Counted from the stretch's first letter, positions 11,165-23,297 are shown. The stretch is 64,000 nt of DNA from Littorina saxatilis (GCF_037325665.1 NC_090248.1:20647137-20711136), one strand, 5' to 3'. Notes: generated by a model not told the origin, from the sequence alone. Program-made: numbers and translations.

Positions 11165-12729
11165 CAGGGTAACCCCCAAAAATGCAACCCACAAACATGT
11201 TAATAACTTCTACATCTGTTGACAGAATCTCTTCATATTTAGGGGACATAAACTTCCGCCTATGCATGACCCTTCCCCAAAATGACAATTTTATAGATCA
11301 AATGGTCTGACTTGTATGCAATTTCAAAACAACTTTCCAAATTCAGCGATCGACTCAACACTACGAGGTTTGAAATTGAGCGGTAAGTCAAATTAACCCG
11401 AGTTCAGCCCTCCAGATTGTTACTTTTGGGTTAATTAGAATAACATAGTTAACCGTTAATCAACAATTAGACACTCAATGACTTGAATACAGCAATTACA
11501 GGCAGGATCAGGTCGGAATTTCCCATGGACCCGGAATGCGTTCATGTCATTGATTAAATTTTGCGCGACATTGCGCAAGTGTAACAGTTTGTAAAGCCGA
11601 GGGGTTACTTTTTCCAGTCATTTGAGTTTAGCAACTCAGTATTTTCATAGTTGTTGTGCATGAACTTCGGTTCGCCCACAATCATACTACAAAGTTTCGA
11701 GTCTACGAGTAAAATGGTCCGACACTGGTTTACCTTTTCTCGTCCAAAAGGACGGTGTTCCAAATTGCACCTCCGAAATTGTCAATGGCACGAAAGCTTT
11801 CTTGTTTAGGGATTGCCTTGAACCTAGCTGTAACTGCTTAATTTCGTCAGGTCATAGAGGATCTAGGGGGTTAACTTGAGGGGTGTTTCTGTATACTCAG
11901 ACATTCAGATAATTTAGGTAAAAGTTTGGAGGGTTTAAATCAGGTAAATATTGCTACGCCTCAATGTCAAACCTCGTTCTGTTGAGTCGATCGCTGAATG
12001 TGGATTTTTGTTGTTGAAATTGCACAAAAGTCGATCAGGGCATTCACTGAATCTACAACATGGTCACGTTGTGCTGGGTGGCCGAGTGGTAACGCACTTG
12101 CGCTCGGAAGCGAGAGGTTGCGAGTTCGACCCTGGGTCAGGGCGTTAGCAATTTTCTCCCCCCTTTCCTAACCTAGGTGGTGGGTTCAAGTGCTAGTCTT
12201 TCGGATGAGACGAAAAACCGAGGTCCCTTCGTGTACACTACATTGGGGTGTGCACGTTAAAGATCCCACGATTGACAAAAGGGTCTTTCCTGGCAAAATT
12301 GTATAGGCATAGATAAAAATGTCCACCAAAATACCCGTGTGACTTGGAATAATAGGCCGTGAAAAGTAGGATATGCGCCGAAATGGCTGCGATCTGCTGG
12401 CCGATGTGAATGCGTGATGTATTGTGTGAAAAAATTCCATCTCACACTGTGACGGCATAAATAAATCCCTGCGCCTTGAATTATGTGCGCGATATAAATT
12501 GCATAAAAAAAAATTTTTTAAATAAAATAAAAAAATCCCTGCGCTTAGAACTGTACCCACGGAATACGCGCGATATAAGCCTCATATTGATTGATTGATT
12601 GGTTGTGAAAGGGTCATGCATAGAATGCCGGGCCGTGTATGTCCCCAAAATATAAAGAGATTCGGTCCACACGGATGTAGAGTTAATTAGCCTTTTTCAG
12701 TGAGGGTTGCATTTTTGGAGGTAACCCTG
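11165..12729. mobile_element. DNA-transposon derivative with long inverted termini, carrying a SINE
   Basis: The left end CAGGGTAACCCCCAAAAATG is matched inverted by CATTTTTGGAGGTAACCCTG at the right, both flanked by TA. Further inward the arms also match (for example CAGCGATCGACTCAAC at 11344 against GTTGAGTCGATCGCTG at 11980). The right arm is split by the SINE at 12073-12602. Without the SINE the element is about 1.0 kb. No coding capacity; TA flanks would suit Tc1/mariner ancestry. Confidence 0.65.
12073..12602 (+). mobile_element. Near full-length tRNA-headed SINE
   Basis: The head GGGTGGCCGAGTGGTAACGC (A box) with GGTTGCGAGTTCGACCC (B box) resembles a Ser/Leu-type tRNA. It is followed by a 400-bp body with the GCGCAGGGATTTATTT motif (as its complement) and ends in (ATTG)n. 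Same family as 49613-50145. Confidence 0.85.
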
Positions 12730-14183
12730 TAACACGAAATTACTTTAACTGCCTGGCGGCTTCTTCTTTTATTTTGCCGCGGACCGGGGGATTTCAACTG
12801 AATTTGCTGATCTGGATCTGATTAATACGTTTCGCCGGCATGGATGGACAAAGGTGTCTGCTCAGTAGCCTACTGGTAACCAAAAAAGGCGACTTTATGC
12901 AAAACATTTTTCTCTCTGCGCAGAAAGCTGTTAGTCTGTACATTCAGAACACTTGAGGGTTCAGTTGGGAGGGTGTTGCCGCCGGTTGGCCACGTGACTC
13001 AAGACGTGACAGTGTCACGTTCTTCATTACGAGATGATAACATGAGACTCATGATTTTGATGTTATTCAACTGCATCCACGACTTTACCGTGCAATGCCA
13101 GTGACTCGGGTTTGCTGTGGTAGAAACCATTGATGCGTGACAACCGAGAGTCACGAGACTACTATTCCAGCAAGTTCAGTAGTTGACCATGACTCGAAGG
13201 GCACTTTTCTCACTAAATCGCAGAAGAAGCTTATTCAGCGCGAGAAAATTTACACAGTTTAACATTAAAAACTAAGCCAGTGTACAATGTGTAATTATAA
13301 CAAGGACATAATGCACCTCGTGGAGGCTTTAATTTTACTTCAGTATCAAGTTCGCATACGGGTATCAGATCAAAACGTTGCCCTTTCAATAGCACGTACT
13401 GCTTGCTGAAGTCAACTGGAAGTCACGTGCCGCGTGAGAAGCAACTTACACAAGCACCGGCATTTTCAGTGTGTTCCATAAAACTTGCCGGCAGTGCATT
13501 TGCGATCATTCCACAAGCAAGGCCGCTTCGACTGACTCAAACTTTTCTGACATTTAAGTTTTGTTCCGGTAAAGAAGTGAGAAAACGTGAGTCCTTCTGC
13601 ATTCGCTTTGTTTTGAGGTTTTGTTTACAGAGTAGGCCTATTTGTATCGGCGTCTGCCGCTTGCTTGCAAACGTTGAAGACTGAAGCTCGGTTTGCAGAG
13701 TTCATTGACTCTTGCAAATGTAAGAAGTGTGACACTGACAGGCTACGACAAGGGAAAGGAATCAATATTTATTTTGTAGGTTGATAGTGTTATTGATTTA
13801 TGTAGTGTGCAACTGTAAGTTCACATTATTTTATGCCCTATAACCTTTTGGCATGGCAGCATCAACTCATAGGCGCACGACTTCAATAGTTTATTTCTTT
13901 GCTCTTTCTGTCAATTGATAGTCCATGTGCTAAAAGTGTTTGCGCAAACATTTTTAATAGATAGGCAGTTTGCAGAAGACAAAAACCATGGTAATTCTGC
14001 CAAAAGTACAAGTGACAGCTAGATTACTATTAACTCGCTCACGCCTTGGTGGGTAATGTTGAACTTAGTCAGGAATTGTTTTCTACTGCAATTTTGCAGA
14101 ACCTGCACTTGAAAGCATACCAAGTCATAGATATCTTTTGAAGTTACTGAATGATTTGTACAGATGCTTTTCATTTACATGGG
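12730..14183. other. Intergenic DNA, no gene recognised
   Basis: Low-copy looking sequence with moderate CpG content between the two divergent genes. A 5' untranslated exon of the FAS1 gene must lie somewhere upstream of 15834, because its first coding exon starts just after an acceptor, but I cannot place it. Confidence 0.4.
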
Positions 14184-15167
14184 TTAAAGCTGTGGTGTAT
14201 TTATGACTTTCCGGGGCTAGGAGGTTGAAAAATTGGGACAAAATCATGTACAGATTTCTGTACAGCAAACACTACCCGAAACCCCACCTATACGGCGTGT
14301 ATGACCTTGAGAGCTTCAGTCAACGCTTGAATTTTGCAGTGGTAACATCCGGTTTGCTCTCGCAGAGCTGAGCATATTTGTCAAGAAGGATCGAGCAGAA
14401 AAAATAAACGACTTGGCAGGGATTCGAACTCGGGGCCTCGAAATGTCGGGTCCGATGTTTGAACCGCTAGGCCACTTCACCAGTGTTGTCAAAGATAAAA
14501 AATTGATATTATATCATTCTACGCTTCAATTACCATTCATGCGTTGCAAAAACGTAAAAATTGACATTAATATTTGCCTTTATTTGCAAACATGTTTTAC
14601 GGAATCGCAGTACATTACATCGTCATGCTACATGACATTCGCGCCATGCAAATAGCTGCGATATCTCTATTTACAACATGCAAGAAAATGACAAGAACAG
14701 TAATTGAATCTCTCCAAAGCTCTGTGCAGTTGAAACCAGACATCTAAGAAATGGTTATACATGTATTCACTTCTGAACAACGGGCGGATAGAGATATAAA
14801 TCATGCTGCTTCAAGAATAACATAACATGAATTCATATCAATGTTTTTCCTGCTTTTTCTCAATTGGCGCAGTAGCCTAGTGGTTAGGACATGAGACACG
14901 AAGTCTCGAGGTCGAGAGTTCAAATCTTCGCCGGGGCGTTTATTTTTTCCCCTTGATCTCTCTTGAAGATAAAATATGATCAGTCTTGAGAGAGCAAACC
15001 GGATGTTATCCCTGCAAAATTCAAGCGTTGACTGAAGCTCTCAAGGTCATACACACCGTATAGGTGGAGTTTCGGGTAGCGCTTGCTGTACAGAATTCTG
15101 TACATGATTGTGTCCCTATTTTTCAACCTCGTAGCCCCGGAAAGTCATAAATAGACCACAGCTTTAA
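14184..15167. mobile_element. Head-to-head double-SINE foldback element, copy 1
   Basis: Ends are TTAAAGCTGTGGT and ACCACAGCTTTAA; the arms stay inverted copies for about 200 bp. Each arm has a tRNA-like head pointing outward. On the minus strand at 14482-14413 are TGGCCTAGCGGTT and GAGTTCGAATCCC. On the plus strand at 14868-14940 are TAGCCTAGTGGTTAG and GAGTTCAAATCTT. About 390 bp of unique centre separates the heads. A second, inverted copy is at 25559-27357, so this is a mobile unit and not a chance pair of SINEs. Confidence 0.75.
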
Positions 15168-15478
15168 CAAAAAGGAAAACATCTACGCCAGCCATTTTGG
15201 TGCATTTTTTCGAAGGACGGGAGACAACTTTGTCAATATTATGTGTGCGTTTTCTCTCCCATGGCAGTCATAAGCTTGGATCAAGGACCAAATTATTTAT
15301 ACTCAATTTTGGAGCTCAATCCATCAATTAATTTCACGATAATTAATTTTGGGTTTGATTAAAGTGATGTGTATCAAAAATAACACTGGATTGTGATCTA
15401 TGAATTGACGACGCTTAAGTTCAACATTACCGCTTAACCCTTGTTGCAGCCAGCTTTCCATTGAGTGAAAGTGACCCA

Positions 15479-15778
15479 TTAGGCCAAAAAAAATAATAGG
15501 TGTGGTTACGGTAACATAGCCAAAAAAATAGGGTAGGAAGGTAGGCAATCACTTTTTTTGTTTTAACTTTTTTTTTTAAACTTTTTTCTAATGTGTACAA
15601 ATTAAACCTACTTCACCATGTGCGACTCGGGCGCTTTCGCTTTCATTGCATTTTCTGCACTCGTTTACTTGTTTTTTGGGGTATTTTTTTGACAAATGTA
15701 ATAAAAAGTTATAGGCTCGGCCCCAAAAAATAGGGTAGGTCGGGTTACCGTAACCACACCTATTTTTTTTTTAGGCCT
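15479..15778. mobile_element. 300-bp MITE next to the FAS1 first coding exon
   Basis: TAATAGGTGTGGTTACGGTA near the left end is mirrored by TTACCGTAACCACACCTATT near the right end. The outermost bases TTAGGCC/GGCCTTA also match inverted. Non-coding; it ends about 55 bp before the exon's acceptor. Confidence 0.75.
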
Positions 15779-15833
15779 TATTGCGATGATAAACTATGAA
15801 ATGAAACATTATGTCCCCTGTGTCTTTTTCAGC

Positions 15834-18800
15834 ATGGCTGGAACACTGAAGTTGGTGCTTGCGGTTCTAATGGTGGGCAGTGCTGTGGTACGAGGCAGCG
15901 AGTTCGTCAACTTCATGTCCATCCAGATGGAAGCGGCCGAGAGACTGCAAGACCTTCCCAACGTACCCGCTCTGGCTGGTCAGCTGGGTCTGAAGTCCCT
16001 GGTAGATCTTGTCGTCAAGGCTGGTTTGGCCCCTGCACTCAGCAAACCTGGTAAAGCATTGATTTTTTTTCCCCATGCTGTGTGGAAATGTGTTTAGGCC
16101 ACAAACAAAATTATGTTGGTTAAGGGTATACCGACCGACCCTATTTTTTCCTGCCAGCTCTAAAACTATTTACATATATAATTTTAAAAAGAATAAATAA
16201 AAAATAAAAAATGTGCACATTTTACTATTAGACTTTGTAACAACTAATAGAAACATTAAATACAATTAAAGAGCTTGAGACAAAGTGGTGTTTGTGATGT
16301 TTTCATATTATGAGGTCAGCTTGTTCTTCTTGCAGGTCCCATCACAGTGTTCGGACCCACAGATGCTGCTTTTGCTGCCATCCCTGCCTGGCTGAAGAAA
16401 GCAGTCGAGGACAAAGACGTACTGACCAAAGTGCTGACATATCACGTGCTGGCTGGCAAAGTGCTGTCCAAGGACATCAAAGATGAGGCTTCTGCTGCAA
16501 CTCTCAATGGCAAACCCATCAGATTTAATATCTACCCCAACAAAGCGGTACGTTTGATAGTTAGAGAGTAGAGAATGACTAATGAACAAATGGTGTTAAA
16601 AATGGGGTGACAGGGGGGTGAGGAAGGAAACAAATAAATGCATAATTGTAGGAAAGTCTTTCTGTTCTAAGAGCACATTTTGGATCCCATATTACGTGTA
16701 GCATTTTAACTGAAAAATGTCTTCCTGTTCATATGAGAGAGTGAGGGAGAGTGAGTGTCTGTGTGTGGTGTTTGGATCCAAGTGAAAGATAGATTCTTGG
16801 ATTTTATTGCCTATTGATCTTTAATTATTTTACAGGCTATGTTGCAAGATACAAATGAACTCCCATTGACTAACATGTAGTTTTTGAGTCACTTGAGAAA
16901 ATGTGACTCTATGTAATCGGTCAGTGTTAGTCTGTCCGGCCGGCCGGCTGTCCGGCCGGCCGTCCGTAGACACCACCTTAACGTTGGACTTTTCTCGGAA
17001 ACTATCAAAGCGATCGGGCTCATATTTTGTTTAGTCGTGACCTCCAATGACCTCTACACTTTAACGATGGTTTCGTTGACCTTTGACCTTTTTCAAGGTC
17101 ACAGGTCAGCGTCAAAGGAAAAATTAGACATTTTATATCTTTGACAAAGTTCATCGGATGTGATTGAAACTTTGTAGGATTATTCTTTACATCAAAGTAT
17201 TTACATCTGTAGCCTTTTACGAACGTTATCAGAAAAACAAGGGAGATAACTAGCCTTTTCTGTTCGGCAACACACAACTTAACGTTGGGCTTTTCTCGGA
17301 AACTATAAAAGTGACCGGGCTCAAATTTTATGTGAACGTGACTCCCAGTGACCTCTACACTTTGACGTTTGCTTTGGTGACCTTTGACCTTTTTCAAGGT
17401 CACAGGTATGTCTTGAATTCTTCAGGTATGCATTGTGTTGTGAATAGCAATTTCTTCCTGTCCATCTGATGCCTCATATAATATTCAGAACTGCGAAAGT
17501 GACTCGATCGAGCGTTTGCTCTTCTTGTTGATAAATACTCTTTGTTATAGGTACATGTGTGTTTACATTCAGTTTCTGTTGAAGTGAGCTTGTAGTGAGT
17601 GTCTTCCCTTTGTTACGAATTATGTTTAAATATTCACCTTGAACGGTTGAAAACGACGTTAAACACCAAAGAAAGAAAGTTTAAATATTCTATAAAGCAT
17701 TTATTTCCACTTAAGGATTCTTTACTCATTTTGCATTCTTTCACAGATCACAGCTCAGTGCGCACCAATCGACGTTTCCAAGGTGGACCAGATGGCGTCC
17801 AATGGAGTGATCCACGAATTGAAGTCGGTGATGATCCCCCCAAGTGGCAACATTGTGGAGGCCGCTGCAGCCTGTCCTGCTTTCAAGACGCTGGTCACCG
17901 CTGTCAAGGCCGCCGGTCTTGTGGAAGTGCTTAGTGGTCAGTGTGATGGGCGTATGGAGATGTTAATTATTAGCCGAATTCCGGGTTAGTAGGGGTTGTG
18001 AAAGAGTGAATACCCACGGGCTAATCACTAACGAGGGGTGTCTGACAACATGCGGACAAGGAGCACGTGGGGATTATTTGTCGCCCTTAAAGCAAGGGTA
18101 TTTACTCTTTCACAACCCATACAAACCCAACAGGGTTATTTCCGAACATGGGCTATATGCACAATCCTAACCGTAAAAACAGTTTTGGCTCACCATGTCA
18201 GATCTTTGCAGAGTTTTAAATGAAATAAGACCATTTCTCAATTTGGACGGACACATACCAAAAAGCAATATACTGAATGATTCCTGTGCAAAGGGAGAAT
18301 TTGTTGAATTGATTTCACACACAAACAACACGGGTGTCATAAAACTAACACTGCTCAGAGAGCACCCAGGCTGTGGATTTTTGGTTTTTGTGTTCAAGTG
18401 GAAGGACGATATTTCGTGGGGCCAGAGGGCGTCCTGGCTCGTGTATAATGACCAGCGGGCGTCCTGGCTTGTGTATAATGACCAGGGGGTGTCTCAGCTC
18501 GTTCAGCAGATAGCAAAAACCCCTTAGTCGCGGCCAGATTCCACCCGACATGCACAGATAAAATCAATGGGAAGAGGATTAATGAAGATTAACCATATTC
18601 AAGATAAACTTATTCTCAGATAGCAAAGCGAAGAGGATTATTGTTACATTGTTCTCAAGATGAAAATACATGTGCAGGTGAGGATAGTCATAACTCAATG
18701 GGGGGAGTTATTGTGTTACATTGTTCTCAAAATGAAAATGTGTGTGCAGGTGAGGGTCCCTTCACTGTGTTCGCCCCCACAGACAAGGCCTTCCAGAAGC

Positions 18801-21800
18801 TGGACCCCAAGGTCTTGGATGGTCTGCTGAAGAACAAGACAGCACTCACAAGTAAGTTGTTTGTATTCGTTTCAAGGGCTGTGGTTTGTGTCATCAACAA
18901 GACCTATTCTGTGCAGCGATATGGATACAGTGAAACCGCCCTGATATGGCCCTTCGTGGTCGGCTGGGCGTTAAGCAAACAAAAAAACAAATGGATACAA
19001 TGAAACCCTTTTGTTAAGGTCCCTCCCCATTTTAAGACCTTGTTTTCTCCGATTTTCAGTTCATTAGGCCTGAAAGATTTACCTCCATTTTGACAAGATT
19101 TGTTATATTTTGTGTCTTAAAACAAAAAGGGGGGGGGGGGGGGCGGTTCCACTGTATATTGGCAAAACTATCCCGTCATGAAGTGGATTGTAGTGTGAAT
19201 AAGGAGTTACTTTTCTGTATATGCGTTCTGCCCTATCTTATTACGCTGACTCTTCAATCTTCACACTAAAACACTCCAAACACAGAATTTGGGAGGATAC
19301 AAACTTATTTCCTCACACAAATTATAACACAATTCTTCACCTCAAAAACATCAATACCAATCAATTTCTCGTCCCCACCGTTCATACAATCTCTTCACAA
19401 TCTCTCCATACATGTGATTAATGATATCAAGAACTATTTCAATAATAAATTACTGCACAAGGTAAAGTGTTGACAGACACTCACGAGTTCGTATCACGGC
19501 TCACTGCATGTCGTCATTTACACATCCTTGTGCCGCTGAATCCATGTAGACGATGAATTCCCAGAAACTCTCCTTATAGATGCCAACATGCACCTTTCAC
19601 GTTTCTCCCCAAGAAACACTTTCGCCATTAGCGAAAAGAACCATCGTCTCTACGACCGGTGCCGATGGAGACTCCTCCGTCCAGCCATCTGCGCCGATGT
19701 GGTCTCTCTCTCCACCATCGTCACGCCTCTTCCGTGTGAGGTCCGTCCCTCGCTCACGCTCATGAACTCTCGTCATGGAAACTCCTAAAGAATTAACCCA
19801 AGTCTTAATACACATTCTCTGAAACCATCTCATCTTCCTAAACTAAAGTCATGTATCATCTCTCTCATTCATTCTACCTTCACCTTCCGTCCAGTCAATA
19901 TCCAAACCATACTTAAACCATGAATCACTTAATCCACTAATGACACTACCATACATAATATCACTGTCTTAAACATAACATAAATGCGTAACATTTCTGT
20001 TCAAGAATTTCCCAACAAAAACCATAATACAATCACAACAAGAATTCTCTTAAAACTTCACACTAGAATTTAGTGGACTTTGTATACACTAACATTTACA
20101 TTCCAACTATGTATTCAAGCTTCAATAATATACAACATAATAAATCATTTACCTTAAGAGACCCGTCTCTTGAAAGAGTGTTTGTCCCCGACAAACTTGA
20201 CACACGCCAGACACCCTGCTCTGTCGAGCATCTACAACGTGACGTTATCCCCGAGTACGCAGTACTAGGGTCCAGCAGACTTTAATTGTGTGTGTATCTG
20301 TCTGTCTGTCTGTCTCGACTTAACAGCTTATTGCTGGGAAACTGCTGGGCGCAGTTCTTTCAAAAGTTGATACACCAACTTGATAATAGGTCTGATTGAT
20401 CGTATTAAAACTTCATAATGTTACCTGGGACCTAAATGCGAAATATTTCACCAAAACGACTTAACGGGGGGAGTTTTTGCGGTGGGAGGCTGGTCGCTTT
20501 GCGAACAGCCTGAACTAAAGGGGAGACTTGAGTGGCGAACACGTCACGCAGTGACGAGAAAAGCATGATTTGCAAGCCAGACAACGGGGATATGGTCTGG
20601 CAAAGAAATTACAATGCAGGGTTTGGTCTCGGTGAAAGAGAGACGGAGAGCACGAGAGAGTCTATGGCCAAAATGATCCGGGTTCGATTCCCGGCATGGG
20701 CGTTCTATTTTTATTTTATTTGTTTAATTCTTGGTTTCAGCGTGTTTTTATTCATTTCTTGTGACCATGCATGATTTTGGATCATTCTATCAACAACAAA
20801 ATTGGGGGCAGCACCTTTCAGTGTGTTTGTTTGTTTACAACTTCATGATCTCATGCCTGCGAGTGTCTCGTCTTCACTTTGCTATAATTTTGATGCTTTG
20901 TGTTCCAGATGTGTTGGAGTACCACGTTGCCAGTCTCACCTACTGCAGCGCCGGACTGATTTCCTACAACCAGCTCAAGATGCTCAACAAGATGACCGTC
21001 GCCATCAAGGTTGATGGAGGTGAGTGCACTATCCGCAACAACTGGAGTTTTATGTTTAACAGACAAATTCAATCTGATTGAATCAGGGGTGTACCTTAAA
21101 CTTTTTTTGCTACCGGCCAGGGGGGCCGGTAAGTCAAAATTTGAACCGGCCCCCCAAAATTCCAACCGGCCCCCAACCAGCCGTGATTTCCAACCATATC
21201 AACGGCTCGTAGATCGCGCGTTGGCGGCGACAAACACACAAAAACCTACATTTATACAAACAATGCTCACATGCTTATTTTAAATGCCACAAACACAAGA
21301 CATAAACAAACTTTGTATGTTTGGAGTGCTTTAATTATTCACTATGGTTCAATAACAAAGCAAACAGTAAAGTATCAATTCAATGAAGAAAACATTCCAT
21401 CAAATCAACATTCACCCACTCACTGTCACTCAGTTAACCTCACTCTTAGTAGTCAAATGCACACCCTCATATATAGTCATACCATTAATCATTTACATGC
21501 TAAGGGAAACAATCGCACACAAGTCATCCCCTTTCTCGGTGTCATAACCTGAAGTGAAAGAACTGAAACGCTGATAAACATTTTTCTTGAATGTTCAAAA
21601 TCCAGACAGAGATAGCTGAAGAGCCACTATGAAATAAGTTGTACTTAATCGCACATCCATTCGAAGTCCGAAAATGGCCTGGCTTTTTTCGCTATAGCGT
21701 GGGCTGATCTGAAGAGGAGCTCCATTTTCTCAGCTTGTTGTTTCGTGAGGGAACTGATCAGCCGAGCCCCATCGGTCTTTTCGGGATGTGTCCGTGCAGC

Positions 21801-23044
21801 AGCTATTTGACAAGATGCAGCATGGACTGTAGAACATTCATGCTCTTATGTTTTCCAGTTTAAACTTGGTCGAACCAACAACAAAGGTTGATTTTCATGC
21901 TCGGTCTCCTTTTGCGTGGGTTCGACACACAGCACAATGCATCTCCTGTTTCGTGTCGTCGTATACGAGCCATTCTCTTTCTTCGCCGGTATATGTCCGT
22001 TTCCATCTTTCCTGCCATTTTCTCTGCCGTGTTTCGTTTTCATACCGTCTCTTTTTACCTCTTTTTCCATCGTCCGTTCTGTGTTTTTTGCGGCGGGAGT
22101 GACAGTGTCAATAAATCTCCATGTTTACAAGCGTGTACAGTACGACGTTTGAATGCGAGTGGGGAACTTCCGGAGGTAGTCGCGTTAGACGCGAGAAACA
22201 TGGCGTCCAATATTATAGCAGACGAACCCCGCGAGATCTTTGTTCGCCGGCCGTTCCGATCGACTGCGTTCATCGAAATTTGAACTCGCCAGGCGGGCGA
22301 TTTTAGAGGAATTTCGAATCCGCCCGACGCGATTTGAACTCGCCGGGGGCGAGCGGGTGAGCGCCAATATTCACCCCTGTTGAATTGTAACATACCTCTA
22401 TCTGTGGGTGTTGTTTGGAGTCGGCAACTGGCAAAATACCTGTTATATTAATTTGTCAAAAACTATCTTTTTGGTCAAGCTACAGAATATTTTCCATAGA
22501 TACGGAAAGGTGATACAAGCGTACTTGTAATTTCTGAAAATTGTTTAAACTTTGACCATTTTAGCAAATGTGCTGATTAGAAATCCCAGCAATGTCTGAT
22601 ACAGCTTGTTTTGATCGTGAAAGCATCACAGTAATCAAATTCTAGGAATCATTCTGGGGCAGGATGAGAGAGAAAAAACAAGCATGGCCAAACACAAGCT
22701 TTGTTCAATATGTCTGTGTGCTTTATTAAGCGAATGATCAGTTAACTCACACATGCACATAAACACACACACACCCACACACATGCATAAGGTGTCCTTA
22801 GCAAGTGACCTCTAATTGGAGGGGCCTCACGTGTCAAGGTACCACTGTATATCATATAGTTATTTCCCTTGTTGGTGCATATCAAACAAAAATGAATGAA
22901 CATGCAAGTCCTATATTTTCAGGCAAGTTGAAGGTGAACGACGCGACAGTGATTCCACTTGGTGCTGACGGCAGTGTGACCAACGGAGTGGTGCACGCCA
23001 TCGACACTGTCCTTATCCCTCCTGGCCTTAACCTTGGACTCTGA
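15834..23044 (+). CDS. Secreted protein with two fasciclin (FAS1) domains
   Basis: Six exons: 15834-16050, 16336-16547, 17747-17936, 18750-18851, 20909-21019 and 22923-23044. All boundaries are GT-AG, phases fit, and the product is 317 residues. Residues 1-21 ([15 protein letters not shown]...) form a signal peptide. Domain 1 (about 30-180) shows [10 protein letters not shown] (76-85), [10 protein letters not shown] and NGVIHEL (162-168). Domain 2 (about 185-311) shows [10 protein letters not shown] (212-221), VLEYHVAS and NGVVHAID (298-305). These are the H1, YH and H2 motifs of FAS1. The family (periostin, TGFBI, midline fasciclin) acts in cell-matrix adhesion. There is no GPI signal or membrane segment, so the protein should be soluble and extracellular. 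An acceptor precedes the ATG, so a 5' untranslated exon exists. Paralogue identity cannot be settled from sequence alone. Confidence 0.95.
16900..17530 (+). repeat. Intronic repeat carrying paired AGGTCA-type motifs
   Basis: It starts TTGAGTCACTTGAGAAAATG, then shows GTCCGGCCGGCC tracts and two internally related halves. Each half has CTTAACGTTG, TTTTCTCGGAAACTAT and TGACCTTTGACC followed by CAAGGTCA (17077-17101 and 17378-17402). It ends near ACTCGATCGAGCG. I recall similar GTCACTTGAGAAAA repeats as multicopy in molluscs. It lies in FAS1 intron 2. Confidence 0.65.
17632..17682 (+). mobile_element. SINE 3' tail fragment
   Basis: CACCTTGAACGGTTGAAAAC followed by GACGTTAAACACCAAAGAAA matches, on the other strand, the fragment at 31409-31472. 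It is a recurrent molluscan SINE tail. Confidence 0.6.
17978..18145. mobile_element. Small foldback MITE
   Basis: GGGGTTGTGAAAGAGTGAAT on the left is mirrored by ATTTACTCTTTCACAACCC on the right, about 120 bp apart. A diverged relative is visible at 8390-8500, and a similar TIR occurs at 62691-63077. Confidence 0.65.
18420..18512 (+). repeat. Short tandem repeat, about 34-bp unit, three copies
   Basis: The unit GGCGTCCTGGCTCGTGTATA with TGACCAG occurs twice almost unchanged and a third time diverged. Lies in FAS1 intron 3. Confidence 0.7.
18646..18757 (+). promoter_or_regulatory. Tandemly duplicated 3' splice-site region of FAS1 exon 4
   Basis: TTACATTGTTCTCAA...GTGCAGGTGAGG occurs twice, exactly 72 bp apart. 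The second copy supplies the acceptor at 18749/18750. The first supplies an identical acceptor context at 18677/18678. The 72-bp interval is in frame and open, so use of the upstream site would add 24 residues. Confidence 0.7.
18940..19160. mobile_element. SINE tail fragment followed by a mariner-type MITE remnant
   Basis: 18942-18995 carries TGGCCCTTCGTGGTCGGCTG, GGCGTTAAGCAAACAAA, the 3' end of the SINE at 33259-33564. 18990-19156 ends GGTTCCACTGTAT after a poly-G run and resembles the MITE at 27508-27688. Confidence 0.55.
19161..20908. other. FAS1 intron 4, mostly unique
   Basis: No further exon recognised. At about 20640-20705 there is a tRNA T-arm-like CCGGGTTCGATTCCCGG, probably the remnant of another SINE head and not a functional tRNA, since no D arm fits. 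Confidence 0.4.
21084..22379. mobile_element. 1.3-kb hAT-like non-autonomous element with 6-bp target duplication
   Basis: Ends are CAGGGGTG and CACCCCTG, flanked by TTGAAT on both sides (21078-21083 and 22380-22385). The left end has GGCCGGTAAG/CCGGCCCCC motifs; the right end is very GC-rich (CTCGCCGGGGGCGAGCGGG). No transposase frame seen. Lies in FAS1 intron 5. Confidence 0.65.
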
Positions 23045-23100
23045 GCATCGTGTGTTTGATTACTGCATTTTTCTATCAAGTCTGTCCTTCATATTGTTTG

Positions 23101-23297
23101 CAGTGTTCTCAGACCTCAGCTTTTGGTCACTGACGCATACATTTTTTACTGACACATTGCTCTGATCCTTAGTAGGTTGAATGTCCAATAGTTTTGACAT
23201 GTTTGAGGTCATCAGTTTTCATCGGAATTGGACAAAGCCAGACATTTGGACCTATTCATAGTTTCCATCCAGGTCCAACTGTCTGGGAACAACACTG
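23101..23297. mobile_element. MITE inside the FAS1 3' UTR
   Basis: The left end CAGTGTTCTCAGACCT is mirrored by GTCTGGGAACAACACTG. The subterminal GGTCACTGACGCATA matches the element at 63561-63841. Confidence 0.6.

Noticed and set aside
12186-12672. Repeated frame containing [12 protein letters not shown], also at 8776 and 49561
   Set aside because: It is the translated body of the GCGCAGGGATTTATTT SINE; the SINE has pol III boxes and no coding role.
14868-14940. Possible true tRNA gene
   Set aside because: It has A- and B-box motifs but is embedded in a repeated inverted arm and does not fold as a full cloverleaf; the heads at 9268-9345, 12073-12145 and 33480-33564 were rejected as tRNA genes for the same reason.
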